This document shows positions 28,385 to 37,552 of a DNA stretch of 64,000 nt, piece after piece (within the stretch, counting starts at the first letter, position 1; every line of letters starts with the position of its first letter). The stretch covers positions 2,666,001 through 2,730,000 of the forward strand of contig CBDCVP010000023.1 of NCBI GenBank assembly GCA_965223025.1, written 5' to 3'. The notes beneath the pieces were generated by a model, which did no database searches, had not been told where the DNA came from, and was given only the letters and a program-made list of their open reading frames with translations. Both the position numbers and the translations under genes were made by a program. Origin of the DNA: JABDMH01 sp965223025 (GTDB lineage Bacteria; Bacteroidota; Bacteroidia; Chitinophagales; Saprospiraceae).

Positions 28385-29350
28385 TCAGCCACTCCCTAAT
28401 GTCCCTATCAGCGCATCTCTGGAAACTTTACCAGACACAAAAGAATACCAATCACCTAAACGCAACATACATTGACGCAGCACCTGGGCATAGGTAGATT
28501 GACTGCCAGCTTCAGAAATCGAATCAGGTAAGCCGAGGGTCAACTCGGTAACGCTCATCTGCACACCCCTGGCCAATTGAATAATGGGATCCTCTCGATC
28601 ATAGAAAGTATTCATATCCCGAGTAATCCCAGTACTGGTGGGATGGCAATACACCCTGGCGTATCGTACATTCTCATCTTCCAGCATATGTTGCAAACTA
28701 AGGACTTGCTCAAGCCAGGTCTCCACGTCGGCAAATTCGGGTCTGATGGTATGCATTCGGATGAGATTGCGCTGCCTCACTAAATGAAAAAGCTCCGCCA
28801 CATCTCCAGTATCAACCTCTATCGGCTCATTCATAGGTACAGATCGGCCTGATGGGTCAGCATTCTGCATTTCTTTCATCACCCAAACATCGTGGTAAAT
28901 CTGTTCATCGGTGAGCGTAGGAACGACACTCGCTAGATCACTAGAAGCTATTGGGATATGATCGTCAATAATGGGATAAAGTGAAGCACCGGCTAGCAAG
29001 GCTAGGAGGGTCTGTGCATCATCCATAGTACCCTCTCCACCCCAGGTGTTTTTGACCTTGTCCACCAATTTCCTCCATTCGCTGTCGGGTAGTCTAAACG
29101 CAGCACCCCGATGGAATAGCTGCTGATTAATCTGCAAAGCCGCCACAAAGTCATCCGAAAAGTCGGACAGATGCACCAACCGCAGCACGTCTTCTAACAT
29201 GAATGACGGTACCAAACTTCGTCTAAGTAATCCTTCATCGGCGGCAGCATGGGCAAACAATTGACTTGTCATGGCCTCAACTTGGTCCAACGTTAAATAG
29301 CCCACACTGGCGATACCAGCTTGCTTGAGAAATTCTCTTCTATCGGCCAT
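28385..29350 (-). CDS. exported protein, divergent paralogue of the neighbouring zinc-PLC-like protein (321 aa)
   Basis: A Tat-like leader DRREFLKQAGIASVGYL opens the protein. No known domain is obvious alone, but it aligns along its length with the next gene: both have IYHD-[VA] in the middle and a shared C-terminal block (Y-C near 240, FYDR-D-II--A, QS-YAQ-L and a final S-KIS-EA/SRDA motif). The metal-type sequence GHLAGDR of the neighbour reads AGASLYP here, so a metal site looks lost. It lies 17 bp downstream of the neighbour, hence the same operon. Possibly a non-catalytic exported partner. Confidence 0.7.
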   Translation of the reverse strand: MADRREFLKQAGIASVGYLTLDQVEAMTSQLFAHAAADEGLLRRSLVPSFMLEDVLRLVHLSDFSDDFVAALQINQQLFHRGAAFRLPDSEWRKLVDKVKNTWGGEGTMDDAQTLLALLAGASLYPIIDDHIPIASSDLASVVPTLTDEQIYHDVWVMKEMQNADPSGRSVPMNEPIEVDTGDVAELFHLVRQRNLIRMHTIRPEFADVETWLEQVLSLQHMLEDENVRYARVYCHPTSTGITRDMNTFYDREDPIIQLARGVQMSVTELTLGLPDSISEAGSQSTYAQVLRQCMLRLGDWYSFVSGKVSRDALIGTLGSG

Positions 29351-29367
29351 AATAATATTTTAGGGAG

Positions 29368-30324
29368 TTACTTTGCATGGCCAGATTCTTTTTCTTTCTC
29401 AGCCTGTTCAACATAGTAGCTCAATGGTTCCTTGTGGGCTTCGAAAGTCCTTGACCTTTTCATGGCCTCTTCTTTGGAGATCTTCTTGTGAAAAAAATCA
29501 CTCGCGGCCAGGTAAAATTGGTGGCCTAGCGCCAGGGCCTGAGCATACAAACTCTGCTTTGTGCTAGCATCCAAGGCATCACGCAACGAAATATCCGGCA
29601 TTGCCCCCATCTTCATGCTCTTGGCAATGCGAATAATCTCGTCAGACCGATCATAGAAATTTGGCTCGAGGATATACTTACGCATACGAGCCATATCAAT
29701 ATTGCAATAGGCTGCACTATACCGGTCCATGTCGATGTAGAACTTTTGTGTCTCAGCATCTGCGTTTTCCAGGAAAGTCTTCTCCTGGTTTCGGTCGGCT
29801 GTCAGAAATCTTTTGAACTGAGCCAGATCATTGCCAAAGGTCATGGCAAATGCATTCTCAATTTTGTTGACGGGCACCACCTCAGCTGCAGGATGACCTT
29901 TGAGCATCGGATTCAGTATGGTGGGATGAAAAGGAGCACGGTGTCCATCGCTGAATGCCTCATGCATCATCACGGCATCGTGATAAATAGAAGCATGCGA
30001 TGGACCAGGATACCCACGCACATAGTAGGCCAAATCTGTGATCCGAAAAACCGGTTTAAAGGTACGGTCTCCTGCCAGATGGCCTGCCCATCCAATAATG
30101 TATGCCAACTTCTCCTGCTCTTCCGGAGTATTCTGCCAGTTTTCTCTCCACTTCTCGATGAGAGGTAGGATAAAGGTGTCGCCAGATCTACTTGTACTGC
30201 CCCAACGTAACGCGTTGGGAAAGCGCTCAATGCACTCCCGAAAGATGGGACTGAAATCGGGATCATAAGAGGCTACTCTAGCACTATCTTCGGCGACTGC
30301 AATATGTGTGACGTGTTCTGACAT
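29368..30324 (-). CDS. zinc-dependent phospholipase C-like protein (318 aa)
   Basis: The N-terminus SEHVTHIAVAEDSARV, with ALRWGSTSRSGDTF and YIIGWAGHLAGDRTFKP, resembles the zinc-dependent PLC/nuclease-like fold (PF00882 type), where the leading His and the later His/Asp residues bind metal. The C-terminal half (AAYCNIDMARMRKY, FYDRSDEIIRIA, QSLYAQALALG) is shared with the paralogue that follows. No leader is visible, unlike the paralogue. Enzymatic function is inferred only from the motif. Confidence 0.65.
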   Translation of the reverse strand: MSEHVTHIAVAEDSARVASYDPDFSPIFRECIERFPNALRWGSTSRSGDTFILPLIEKWRENWQNTPEEQEKLAYIIGWAGHLAGDRTFKPVFRITDLAYYVRGYPGPSHASIYHDAVMMHEAFSDGHRAPFHPTILNPMLKGHPAAEVVPVNKIENAFAMTFGNDLAQFKRFLTADRNQEKTFLENADAETQKFYIDMDRYSAAYCNIDMARMRKYILEPNFYDRSDEIIRIAKSMKMGAMPDISLRDALDASTKQSLYAQALALGHQFYLAASDFFHKKISKEEAMKRSRTFEAHKEPLSYYVEQAEKEKESGHAK

Positions 30325-30476
30325 AATATTCTTTTACCTTGATCTAGCGATGGCTTAGCTTGAAGTAGTATGGATCGGTGAAGGCTTAGCACTGGTTGTG
30401 CGACGTTGGTGCTTCAGCTGAAAAACCACTAAACCATGGCGTAAGGACCACCAAGCCATGTACCCCTTTTTTCCCC

Positions 30477-31730
30477 TCACGGTAATTCCAATAATTCATG
30501 TTTCTCAATAAAATCCGGATCAATGTCCACCCCTAGACCTGCACCCGTTGGTACTTTTACCACCCCGTTCTCACTGCTTAAAGTCGAAGTTTTGCATTCC
30601 AGTGGTATCTCTACATTAAATCCCTTGAATTCATGGTAGGGGCCGGCATTTTCTACAGCAGAAACAAAATGCATCATATACAGGTATCCCAGTCCCGACC
30701 CTGAAATATGGGGTACACAGGTTTTTCCTTTGGCTGCTGCCAGTCTAGCTACACGCATGGCTCGAATCATACCACCGAAGTAAAAAATATCGGGTTGCAC
30801 AATATCCAAGGCATCGTTTGCAATCAGCCACCGAAAATTACGCATACTGGGTTCTTGCTCGCCACCGGCTATGGGCACCGATAATGCATCGGTCACTTCC
30901 TTAGTCTCCTCATACCAGTCAAAAGGAACTGGCTCCTCATAAAAATCAAATTTGTATTCCTCAATCAATCGACCTATTCGAATGGCCTCGGCTGCATCAT
31001 AGGAGCCATTTGAATCCGTATAAATGGTCATATCATCTCCAAAAGCCTTGCGTACGAGCGGGATCAGTTTTTCAGACCTACCTGGTGGATTGTCTGCATT
31101 TTTACTCATCCGACCACCAATCTTAAATTTCAGGGCCTTCGCTCTGGTTTCTGCCACCTGTCGTTTTATTTCTTCAATAGATTCTTCAGCAGTTTTGCCA
31201 CGGAAATTATTGGCTTGATATACCGCAATCTTTTTATGATGAATATCACCTATCAAGGCACCTATAGGTTTGTTCGCGATCTTTCCCAACATGTCAAGTA
31301 TGGCAAACTCCAAGGTGGCCAGAGGCACCCATAGAGCCAAACTCTGAAGCTTGTAATTACTCTTGTACACATAGACGTCCTCAAGTAGTTGCTCCAAGTC
31401 ACGTACATCCTTGCCGATAAAAAAGGGTTGTAGCCGGCCCAAGAAAATCGGGTATAAATACCTCAGCTGCATGTTATTGCCCACGGAAATGCCTTCGGCT
31501 CCATCGGCAGATCGTACTCGGCAAATATAATTCTCTTGATATCGCAGCAATTCTACAGACTCGATGATTACCTTTTCCGGAAAATATGATCGATTGAGTA
31601 TTGGTTTTGCCAAAACATCGTCGAGATCAGGCCCGATCGCACCATGTACGTGCTCTCGTTGTCTAATGCACGCAATGTTGGCAGCACCCGTGCCTAGTAA
31701 TGATGTATGGATGAAATCTCTTCTTCGCAT
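30477..31730 (-). CDS. enolase-superfamily sugar-acid enzyme, Tat-type leader (417 aa)
   Basis: Mandelate racemase/muconate lactonizing enzyme family with a readable active site: KFK (201-203), Asp239 and Asn241 (TDSNGSY), Glu265 (YEEP), Glu291 (GGEQEPS), Asp314 and His341 (VPHISGSG). It starts MRRRDFIHTSLLGTG, a Tat-like leader. Third full member of the superfamily in the window. A degraded piece of a close relative lies upstream in inverted orientation (31910-32116). Substrate unknown; sugar acids are likely from the context. Confidence 0.87.
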   Translation of the reverse strand: MRRRDFIHTSLLGTGAANIACIRQREHVHGAIGPDLDDVLAKPILNRSYFPEKVIIESVELLRYQENYICRVRSADGAEGISVGNNMQLRYLYPIFLGRLQPFFIGKDVRDLEQLLEDVYVYKSNYKLQSLALWVPLATLEFAILDMLGKIANKPIGALIGDIHHKKIAVYQANNFRGKTAEESIEEIKRQVAETRAKALKFKIGGRMSKNADNPPGRSEKLIPLVRKAFGDDMTIYTDSNGSYDAAEAIRIGRLIEEYKFDFYEEPVPFDWYEETKEVTDALSVPIAGGEQEPSMRNFRWLIANDALDIVQPDIFYFGGMIRAMRVARLAAAKGKTCVPHISGSGLGYLYMMHFVSAVENAGPYHEFKGFNVEIPLECKTSTLSSENGVVKVPTGAGLGVDIDPDFIEKHELLELP

Positions 31731-31799
31731 GTCGATCCTTGATACTTGTTGACAAAATAAGGAAGAAACGGCTTATACGCACAAACCGATAAGCACTGT

Positions 31800-32116
31800 A
31801 TCACCCATTGTCAAGATCACGATTGCTCTATGGCTCATCTGTTGTGCAGTGATAGTAGTCATTTATGGCTGTACATCTGACAAAAACATAGGCACACGCA
31901 CCAATCCTATGCACGCCCGGGAAATACCAGGGATATAATTTATGGATACCTTTAGCAACAGTCGAAATGGCCATCCTTGACATGCTCGGGAGAATCGCCC
32001 ATAAAAGTATGGGCATGCTTATTGGAGACATTCACAACACCAAAATCTCCATTTATCAGGCCAACAATCGGGGGAAGTCAGACTTTATTGGCAAGCATCG
32101 GATTTTAAAAGTGTAG
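31800..32116 (+). pseudogene. remnant of an enolase-superfamily gene
   Basis: On the plus strand, frame 31910-32116 reads YNLWIPLATVEMAILDMLG and then GDIHNTKISIYQANN, nearly the same as residues about 125-175 of the minus-strand enzyme at 30477 (LALWVPLATLEFAILDMLG). It runs into nonsense (GKHRILKV) and a stop at 32114-32116. Just upstream in another frame (31812-31890) is a lipoprotein-leader-like stretch, LWLICCAVIVVIYGCTSD, with no usable start. The metal-binding barrel is absent. This is a truncated, frameshifted copy of a paralogue and explains most of the 460-bp gap between 31730 and 32190. Confidence 0.85.
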
Positions 32117-32189
32117 TCTTTCACTTTCCCGAAGTATATCTCCTTGCCGTCCCTCACATGGAGGGTACTTTGGAATGCAAAGCAAAGAA

Positions 32190-33566
32190 CTAATTCACAA
32201 CCAAATCACGATATATACGGTCCCAGGGAGCTCGCATCTGTCGGGACAACATGCCATTGGCCTGTTCGTCGTGGAGAAATCTTTCCACAGCCGGGTCCCA
32301 CTCCAGATTTCTGCCCAATTGCATGGCAATATTGCCCAGATGAGCCAAGGTGATTGATCGATGTGCTACTTCTACTGGTGCGATGGGCTGTTTTCGAGAG
32401 ACGACACAATCGATAAAATTGTGATAGTGATTGTCGCTTTTATAAAGATGTATTTCCTGCTCACCAATGTTCGATTGGATCAGTGTCTTGGGATCCGAAT
32501 CTGAATCACTACGATTGGCCCAGATCTTTCCCTCAGATCCAAAAAATGTCACCCCATGTGGTGCATCATCAGTGATGACCAAGGTGACACCATTACCATA
32601 TAAACACTCGAAATAAAACGCTGTGGCGGTATTCCAAACGGGATGAGCTGCCCAGGTGACCTTGGGATTGAGTATTTTGACTGGACCCGTTTCTTCAGTA
32701 TCCATGCCCCATTGAGCAATATCGGGATGATGTCCGCCCCAATCGGTGACCATGCCCCCGGAATAATCCAAAATCCATCGAAAATTGACGTGGGTCCTTG
32801 CCGGACAGTAGGGGACTTCGGGGGCGGGACCCAACCAAAGGTCATAGTTGAAGTCTTTCGGAATTGGAATCTCCTGCGTCAAATGACCTGTTTTGCCAAA
32901 ATCTGGTGTTCCACCTGGCAATCCACATACTACTTTTTCTAACTTTCCCAATCGTCCATTTCGCACTAATTCACATACGTGCCTAAAATGATGATTTGAT
33001 CTCTGCTGACTACCCGTCTGAAAAATCACCTCTTTTTTCTTCACGGACTCGACCATATCTCTACCCTCCTGAATGGTTAAGGAGAGTGGTTTTTGACAAT
33101 AAATATCTTTTCTCGACTGTGCGGCCATCATCACAGGTATGGCATGCCAATGGTCTGGTGTAACAATTTCCACGGCATCAATATCCGCCATCTGTAACAC
33201 TTCCCGAAAATCCTCCACCTGCCTGACTCCTACAAAAGTCTTCTCTCTTTCTTTCGCATAGTGTTCTTCCACCAGGTTGGAGATATAGGCTCTACCTCCC
33301 ATCTTGCCATTCCAATATCCGGTACTCCGCTTATTGACATCGCAGATGGTGGTCACCTGGACACGGTCGTCTCTCAAAAAACCCTTCACATCATTTTCGG
33401 CCTGATTTCCCGCACCTATAAAAGCCAGATTAATTCGATCCGAGGGAGGAACAAATCCATTGCGGCCCAAGGCAGATGCTGGGACAATGGTGGGCATACA
33501 GATCCCAGCCGTGGCAGCTAGACCCATCTGTCTAATAAATCTCCTGCGATTTATGTTGATTCTCAT
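32190..33566 (-). CDS. Gfo/Idh/MocA-family oxidoreductase, Tat leader (458 aa)
   Basis: Tat leader NRRRFIRQMGLAATAG, Rossmann sequence LAFIGAGNQAENDVKG, substrate motif YCQKPLSLTIQEGRD (QKP for EKP) and YDLWLGPAPEVPY, with a WGGHH segment in the C-terminal domain. The secreted-dehydrogenase type is seen in Bacteroidota and Planctomycetes, acting on sugars. It follows the FAD oxidoreductase gene by 21 bp, so the two are likely one operon. Confidence 0.88.
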   Translation of the reverse strand: MRININRRRFIRQMGLAATAGICMPTIVPASALGRNGFVPPSDRINLAFIGAGNQAENDVKGFLRDDRVQVTTICDVNKRSTGYWNGKMGGRAYISNLVEEHYAKEREKTFVGVRQVEDFREVLQMADIDAVEIVTPDHWHAIPVMMAAQSRKDIYCQKPLSLTIQEGRDMVESVKKKEVIFQTGSQQRSNHHFRHVCELVRNGRLGKLEKVVCGLPGGTPDFGKTGHLTQEIPIPKDFNYDLWLGPAPEVPYCPARTHVNFRWILDYSGGMVTDWGGHHPDIAQWGMDTEETGPVKILNPKVTWAAHPVWNTATAFYFECLYGNGVTLVITDDAPHGVTFFGSEGKIWANRSDSDSDPKTLIQSNIGEQEIHLYKSDNHYHNFIDCVVSRKQPIAPVEVAHRSITLAHLGNIAMQLGRNLEWDPAVERFLHDEQANGMLSRQMRAPWDRIYRDLVVN

Positions 33567-33587
33567 TTCTAAGTAATTTAAAATCTA

Positions 33588-35255
33588 TTAAGGCCAGTTT
33601 AACTCCACTCCCTGTAGCTGAATGAGTGACTGAAAATCATGCAATTTTCTCTTACTCTTGTAAATTTCCAGAGGCAATATTTTTTTTGCTATTGACTGCA
33701 CAACTAGTAATCCCACCGCTTCGCCGATGCTCCACTCCACGGGATGTAAACGATAGCACCCATTGGTGATGTGGGTGGTCCCAATGTTTTTATTTGCAGG
33801 CAGTATGTTTTGCATTCTTTTTGGAATCAAAGCTCCCAGTGGTATTTGGAAGGGTAGCGATGAGAAATCTATGTAGTTATCACCCCCGGAGCTGGGGTGG
33901 AGATCAATGTGATAATATCCGATTCCCACCGAGTCATAAAAATCGGCAGCTTGATCCTTTCCAGACACCAACTTTCGATTTTGTTTTCCCACATGTTCCT
34001 CTTTGATCGTAAACATCGCTTTAATCCTCCTCGATTCTCGAATGTACGGATACTTCGCCATGCCATCGGAGGTGCCCATGACATCTCCTCTTAACCTTAG
34101 CCCAGGCCATCCCTGTCCTCCATCTGCCCTGGGTGCCTCGGTCTGCAACCAATAGAACAATGACAGACTTAATTGTTTAGATCGCTCCAGATGCCTGTTA
34201 AACTTCGTCTCCCCATCGGTTAAGTTGCCAAAAAAATAATCATTCTGTGGCCAATTGACGATGGTAATGTCTCCACCGTAAGTGCCTGGTATAAAATTGT
34301 CCCTATGTATGATGCGTCGATAATTCCAAAGATTCAACTGATCTCCCGTTGGGATACCCAATGGATGAAAACCAAGTTTTTTGGAAACCAATGTCTTGGG
34401 ATCTGAATAATTTAAGTCTATCAATGTATCGGCCCATGGTGGATTGAGATCGGGTGTCAGGGTACTCCAAAAATCATAATCTCTGGGACGCTCAATGGTT
34501 AGATCGGCACCGGGCACATGATCCATGGCAAAGCACATAGTGAAAGCCTGATGATTATGGGGATCTGCCACTTCAGGAGCATGCAGCTCTCCAGTTTCTC
34601 CTTTTGATTCCGCCCCAGTCACAAATTCAGTATGGGTGATCGGAAGAAGGTCGCCAAGTTCCGTGGCATCGATGAAATAGGGCGCTTCTAAAGTTATACT
34701 TGTCCCGGTATGCTGGTTTTGTACTGCCAGTGATCTCACACTATCGCCCTCAGTATCTGCGCCAATTACCCTATGATTGGTCAATAGCCTAAGCTGGCCA
34801 TTGCTTAGGTAGGGAGCCAGTGATTGTACTAACACAAGATGTGCCACACGGGGTTCACCACAAAGGCGTGAGACTGCTCCGTTTCCCGGATTGAGATAAG
34901 GCATTCTTCTGGCCACTGAGGTAAGTGGATAGTGATGGCGGTAAAAGTCGCGTATGTCATTCCTAAACTGTCGATACGATGTTGGAGCTCCGTGTGTTTC
35001 GATCCATTGATGCTCATCGGGAGGCACACCCTGCTGACTGATCTGCCCGCCCAGCCAATCGGTTTCTTCGGTCAGAATCACCTGTAAGCCATTGCGCAAG
35101 GCTGCCAGTGTAGCAGCTACACCACCTAAACCTCCTCCTGCAATCACAAGATCTGAGTGTCGACCAGTTGTCCATTCTCGAAATACCGGAATGGCACTGA
35201 GCCCTGTCATTCCCGAACTCACACCACAGATCTTGACAAACTCCCTACGATTCAT
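33588..35255 (-). CDS. exported FAD-dependent oxidoreductase (555 aa)
   Basis: The start at 35255 (MNRREFVKICGVSSG) is chosen because it gives a Tat leader; the open frame runs 64 codons further upstream, but that stretch only translates the dispersed repeat. The Rossmann motif LVIAGGGLGGVAATLAAL is followed by ILTEETDWLGGQIS, the PF12831 FAD_oxidored pattern, with GQ-QG-PPDEHQWIE and a C-terminal NYID-like block. Family members oxidise diverse small substrates. It pairs with the Gfo/Idh/MocA gene 21 bp downstream. Confidence 0.87.
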   Translation of the reverse strand: MNRREFVKICGVSSGMTGLSAIPVFREWTTGRHSDLVIAGGGLGGVAATLAALRNGLQVILTEETDWLGGQISQQGVPPDEHQWIETHGAPTSYRQFRNDIRDFYRHHYPLTSVARRMPYLNPGNGAVSRLCGEPRVAHLVLVQSLAPYLSNGQLRLLTNHRVIGADTEGDSVRSLAVQNQHTGTSITLEAPYFIDATELGDLLPITHTEFVTGAESKGETGELHAPEVADPHNHQAFTMCFAMDHVPGADLTIERPRDYDFWSTLTPDLNPPWADTLIDLNYSDPKTLVSKKLGFHPLGIPTGDQLNLWNYRRIIHRDNFIPGTYGGDITIVNWPQNDYFFGNLTDGETKFNRHLERSKQLSLSLFYWLQTEAPRADGGQGWPGLRLRGDVMGTSDGMAKYPYIRESRRIKAMFTIKEEHVGKQNRKLVSGKDQAADFYDSVGIGYYHIDLHPSSGGDNYIDFSSLPFQIPLGALIPKRMQNILPANKNIGTTHITNGCYRLHPVEWSIGEAVGLLVVQSIAKKILPLEIYKSKRKLHDFQSLIQLQGVELNWP

Positions 35256-35274
35256 GCTCGAATTTGATTCTAAG

Positions 35275-35518
35275 ATAAGAAAGAGGTAGCAAGGGGAGAA
35301 AGGGCAAGGAGCTGAGAGCAGAGAGCATGGAGCAGAGGGCTGAGAAAAGTGTAAAAAGGGTGGCAGGAGTAAGAAGGGTAGCAGGGGTAGAAGCATGGGG
35401 CAAGGAGCATAGAGATTTCGGCAATCCCGAAGGGATTGAATATGCATAGCCCTGCATGAAAATGCGGGGTTTGGTGTGACATGCCCTCACAACCATGGAG
35501 TGGTTGAATGGATGGCTT
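35275..35518 (+). repeat. solo copy of the dispersed repeat
   Basis: The copy carries the purine-rich tract (35276-35410), the first hairpin CAATCCCGAAGGGATTG (35422-35438, loop changed from GGA to GAA), ATATGCATAGCCCTGCATG, then the third hairpin CAACCATGGAGTGGTTG (35490-35506). It is shorter than the units at 14.7-16.0 kb and lies between the start of the FAD oxidoreductase gene and the end of the DUF3365 gene. Confidence 0.85.
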
Positions 35519-35521
35519 TCC

Positions 35522-36118
35522 TCAAAAAGTGACCTTCCATGCACCCCGGAAATCTCCCAGTTTGTAATTTCTGGCAAGGTCTTTCGGATACAATTGGTCG
35601 ATTTTTTCCAGCGTGGCAGGATCTATGTCTTGCCTTGGATCTCCATGACATTTGAGACAGGTAGGCAATGCTACTTTTATCGGGGCATAATAGGTAACCG
35701 TACCATCCTTCCCTCGCCGAACCATCGGATTGATTTGCTCTCCACGACTGGAGGACGCCTCATACTGAGCCAATGTTTCAGCGTCAAGATCAGTGGAAGG
35801 GGCATCGTTCCTGTTTCGATATTTGTTGGTGATTCGCACGATCGCTGTTTTATCATCTAAGATCATGCTATCGATCATGGGAAGTGCGTGTAGATGGCAA
35901 TATCCGATGGCATGGGCCGTACCTTCCTTTTGAATTATCGAGGATAACCTCTTGAGTAAGGTAGCTTGTACTTTGCCGGTAAGCTCGGCACCTTTTGCAA
36001 GAAATTCACTTGTATCGATCGTGTCTGCATGGATTTGTGTTTGAGTGGTACGCTCTTTTTCTTGACAGGAAAAGAAAACAAACAGTGCTAATAATGCGAT
36101 GGTACTGATTCTAAGCAT
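35522..36118 (-). CDS. DUF3365-type haem-binding lipoprotein (198 aa)
   Basis: A lipoprotein leader ends in FVFFSC (Cys near 19). One CxxCH haem-attachment motif, CLKCH, sits near residue 160, with DAET and YYAPIKV sequences typical of DUF3365 (Tll0287-like) proteins, which bind c-type haem in the envelope. Role unknown; a sensory or electron-transfer function is possible. It lies downstream of a repeat copy on the minus strand. Confidence 0.82.
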   Translation of the reverse strand: MLRISTIALLALFVFFSCQEKERTTQTQIHADTIDTSEFLAKGAELTGKVQATLLKRLSSIIQKEGTAHAIGYCHLHALPMIDSMILDDKTAIVRITNKYRNRNDAPSTDLDAETLAQYEASSSRGEQINPMVRRGKDGTVTYYAPIKVALPTCLKCHGDPRQDIDPATLEKIDQLYPKDLARNYKLGDFRGAWKVTF

Positions 36119-36415
36119 ACGATGCTGAGTTTAATACAAAGGTGCATCAGCTTGGGTCAAAGTTTTGTAATCACCATCACGTAGGGACTGCCGAAAATAA
36201 TAAATTTCAAATATTTGAGTGCGTTATAATATTTACCACAACTTCACTGGCCAGAATGTAGGATGAATCCTGAGTATCAGCCAATTGAGAAAATGGAAAA
36301 TTCACCGAAGGGGTCTGTTTCTTGATTTAGTGTCCCTTTTAGGGCATCCATCCTACAGCACATGGCAAATAATTAGTGGGCAGAGTATTATCTTTTGTGC
36401 CTAAAAATTGGACTC

Positions 36416-37447
36416 ATGGACAGTAAAAAGTATAGGATGGCCATCGTCGGCACAGGATCTATCTCACATCATTTTGCCAAGAGCATCCGAGACCTTGACC
36501 AGGCGGAGCTGGTGGCGATATGCAGCTCCACTCCGCAGCGAGCTAGGGAGGCCGAAAATTCTTTTGGAGTAACTGGTTATGCCTCGATGGATGATATGCT
36601 CCGCAAAGAGGAGATTGATGTAGTGTGCATCTGTACAGCAAGCGGTCATCATCTTGAACCCGCCTTAAGATCGGCCAGGGAGGGCAAGCATGTCATTTGT
36701 GAAAAACCGCTCGAAATCAACGTGGCCAGAGCTCAGCAGATGATCGACACTTGCCGCTCCTCAGGAGTCAAGCTGTCCTGCATTTTTCAAAATCGATTTG
36801 CAGAAGACTATCTTGAGTTGAAAGCCGCCGTGCAAGCTGGTGAGTTGGGCAAGCTCTTAGTGGGCAATGCCTACATCAAATGGTATCGCGATGATGAGTA
36901 TTATGCCAACAGCGGTTGGAGGGGTACCCTCAGTGGTGATGGGGGGGCTGCTTTGATCAATCAGGGCATTCACACCATTGACTTACTGCTAAACATCATG
37001 GGAGAGGTACAGGGTGTTTATGCCAAAGTGAAGACCATGACCCATGATATTGAGGGTGAAGATGTGGCCTTGGCTATGCTCACCTTTAGATCTGGGGCAC
37101 TGGGTGCTATCCAGGCAAGCACCTCCATGTGGCCCGGATATCCCGAAAGACTGGAGGTCTACGGTGAGAAAGGCAGTGTGATCTTGGAGGGAGGTAAGAT
37201 CATAGCCTGGAACATCCAAGGAAGTGATCGCCATGTAAAACCAATGGCAAGCAGTAAGTCAACAGGCGCCTCAGATCCTATGGCGATCTCCTATCATCTG
37301 CATCGCACGCAAATCGACGGTATTTTGCGCAGCATTGATCGCAGTGAAGAACCTGAAGTCAGTGGCGTCGAGGGGTTGAAGGCCATCAGATTGTTGGAGA
37401 GTATCTACCAATCATCTCGGGAAAATATGCCCATCCAACTCAAATAG
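36416..37447 (+). CDS. Gfo/Idh/MocA-family oxidoreductase, cytoplasmic type (343 aa)
   Basis: ATG at 36416 is chosen over an upstream TTG. Rossmann motif MAIVGTGSISHHFAKS, family motif CEKPLEINVARAQQM (the standard EKP), then GGAALINQGIHTIDLLLNIMG. No leader, unlike the other two members in the window, so it probably acts in the cytoplasm on an inositol- or sugar-like substrate. It stands alone. Confidence 0.87.
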   Translation: MDSKKYRMAIVGTGSISHHFAKSIRDLDQAELVAICSSTPQRAREAENSFGVTGYASMDDMLRKEEIDVVCICTASGHHLEPALRSAREGKHVICEKPLEINVARAQQMIDTCRSSGVKLSCIFQNRFAEDYLELKAAVQAGELGKLLVGNAYIKWYRDDEYYANSGWRGTLSGDGGAALINQGIHTIDLLLNIMGEVQGVYAKVKTMTHDIEGEDVALAMLTFRSGALGAIQASTSMWPGYPERLEVYGEKGSVILEGGKIIAWNIQGSDRHVKPMASSKSTGASDPMAISYHLHRTQIDGILRSIDRSEEPEVSGVEGLKAIRLLESIYQSSRENMPIQLK

Positions 37448-37552
37448 TGTCGGCATCAGCTAACACAGGTGCCACTAGCGAGGAAGGGCATCTTGGAAGA
37501 TCGAATCTCCCATGCCTAGCATCGCGTCGATAGAAACAAGCGGTGCTTGGGC

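Noticed and set aside
35256..35447. N-terminal extension of the FAD oxidoreductase
   Set aside because: It translates the repeat element and would bury the Tat leader.
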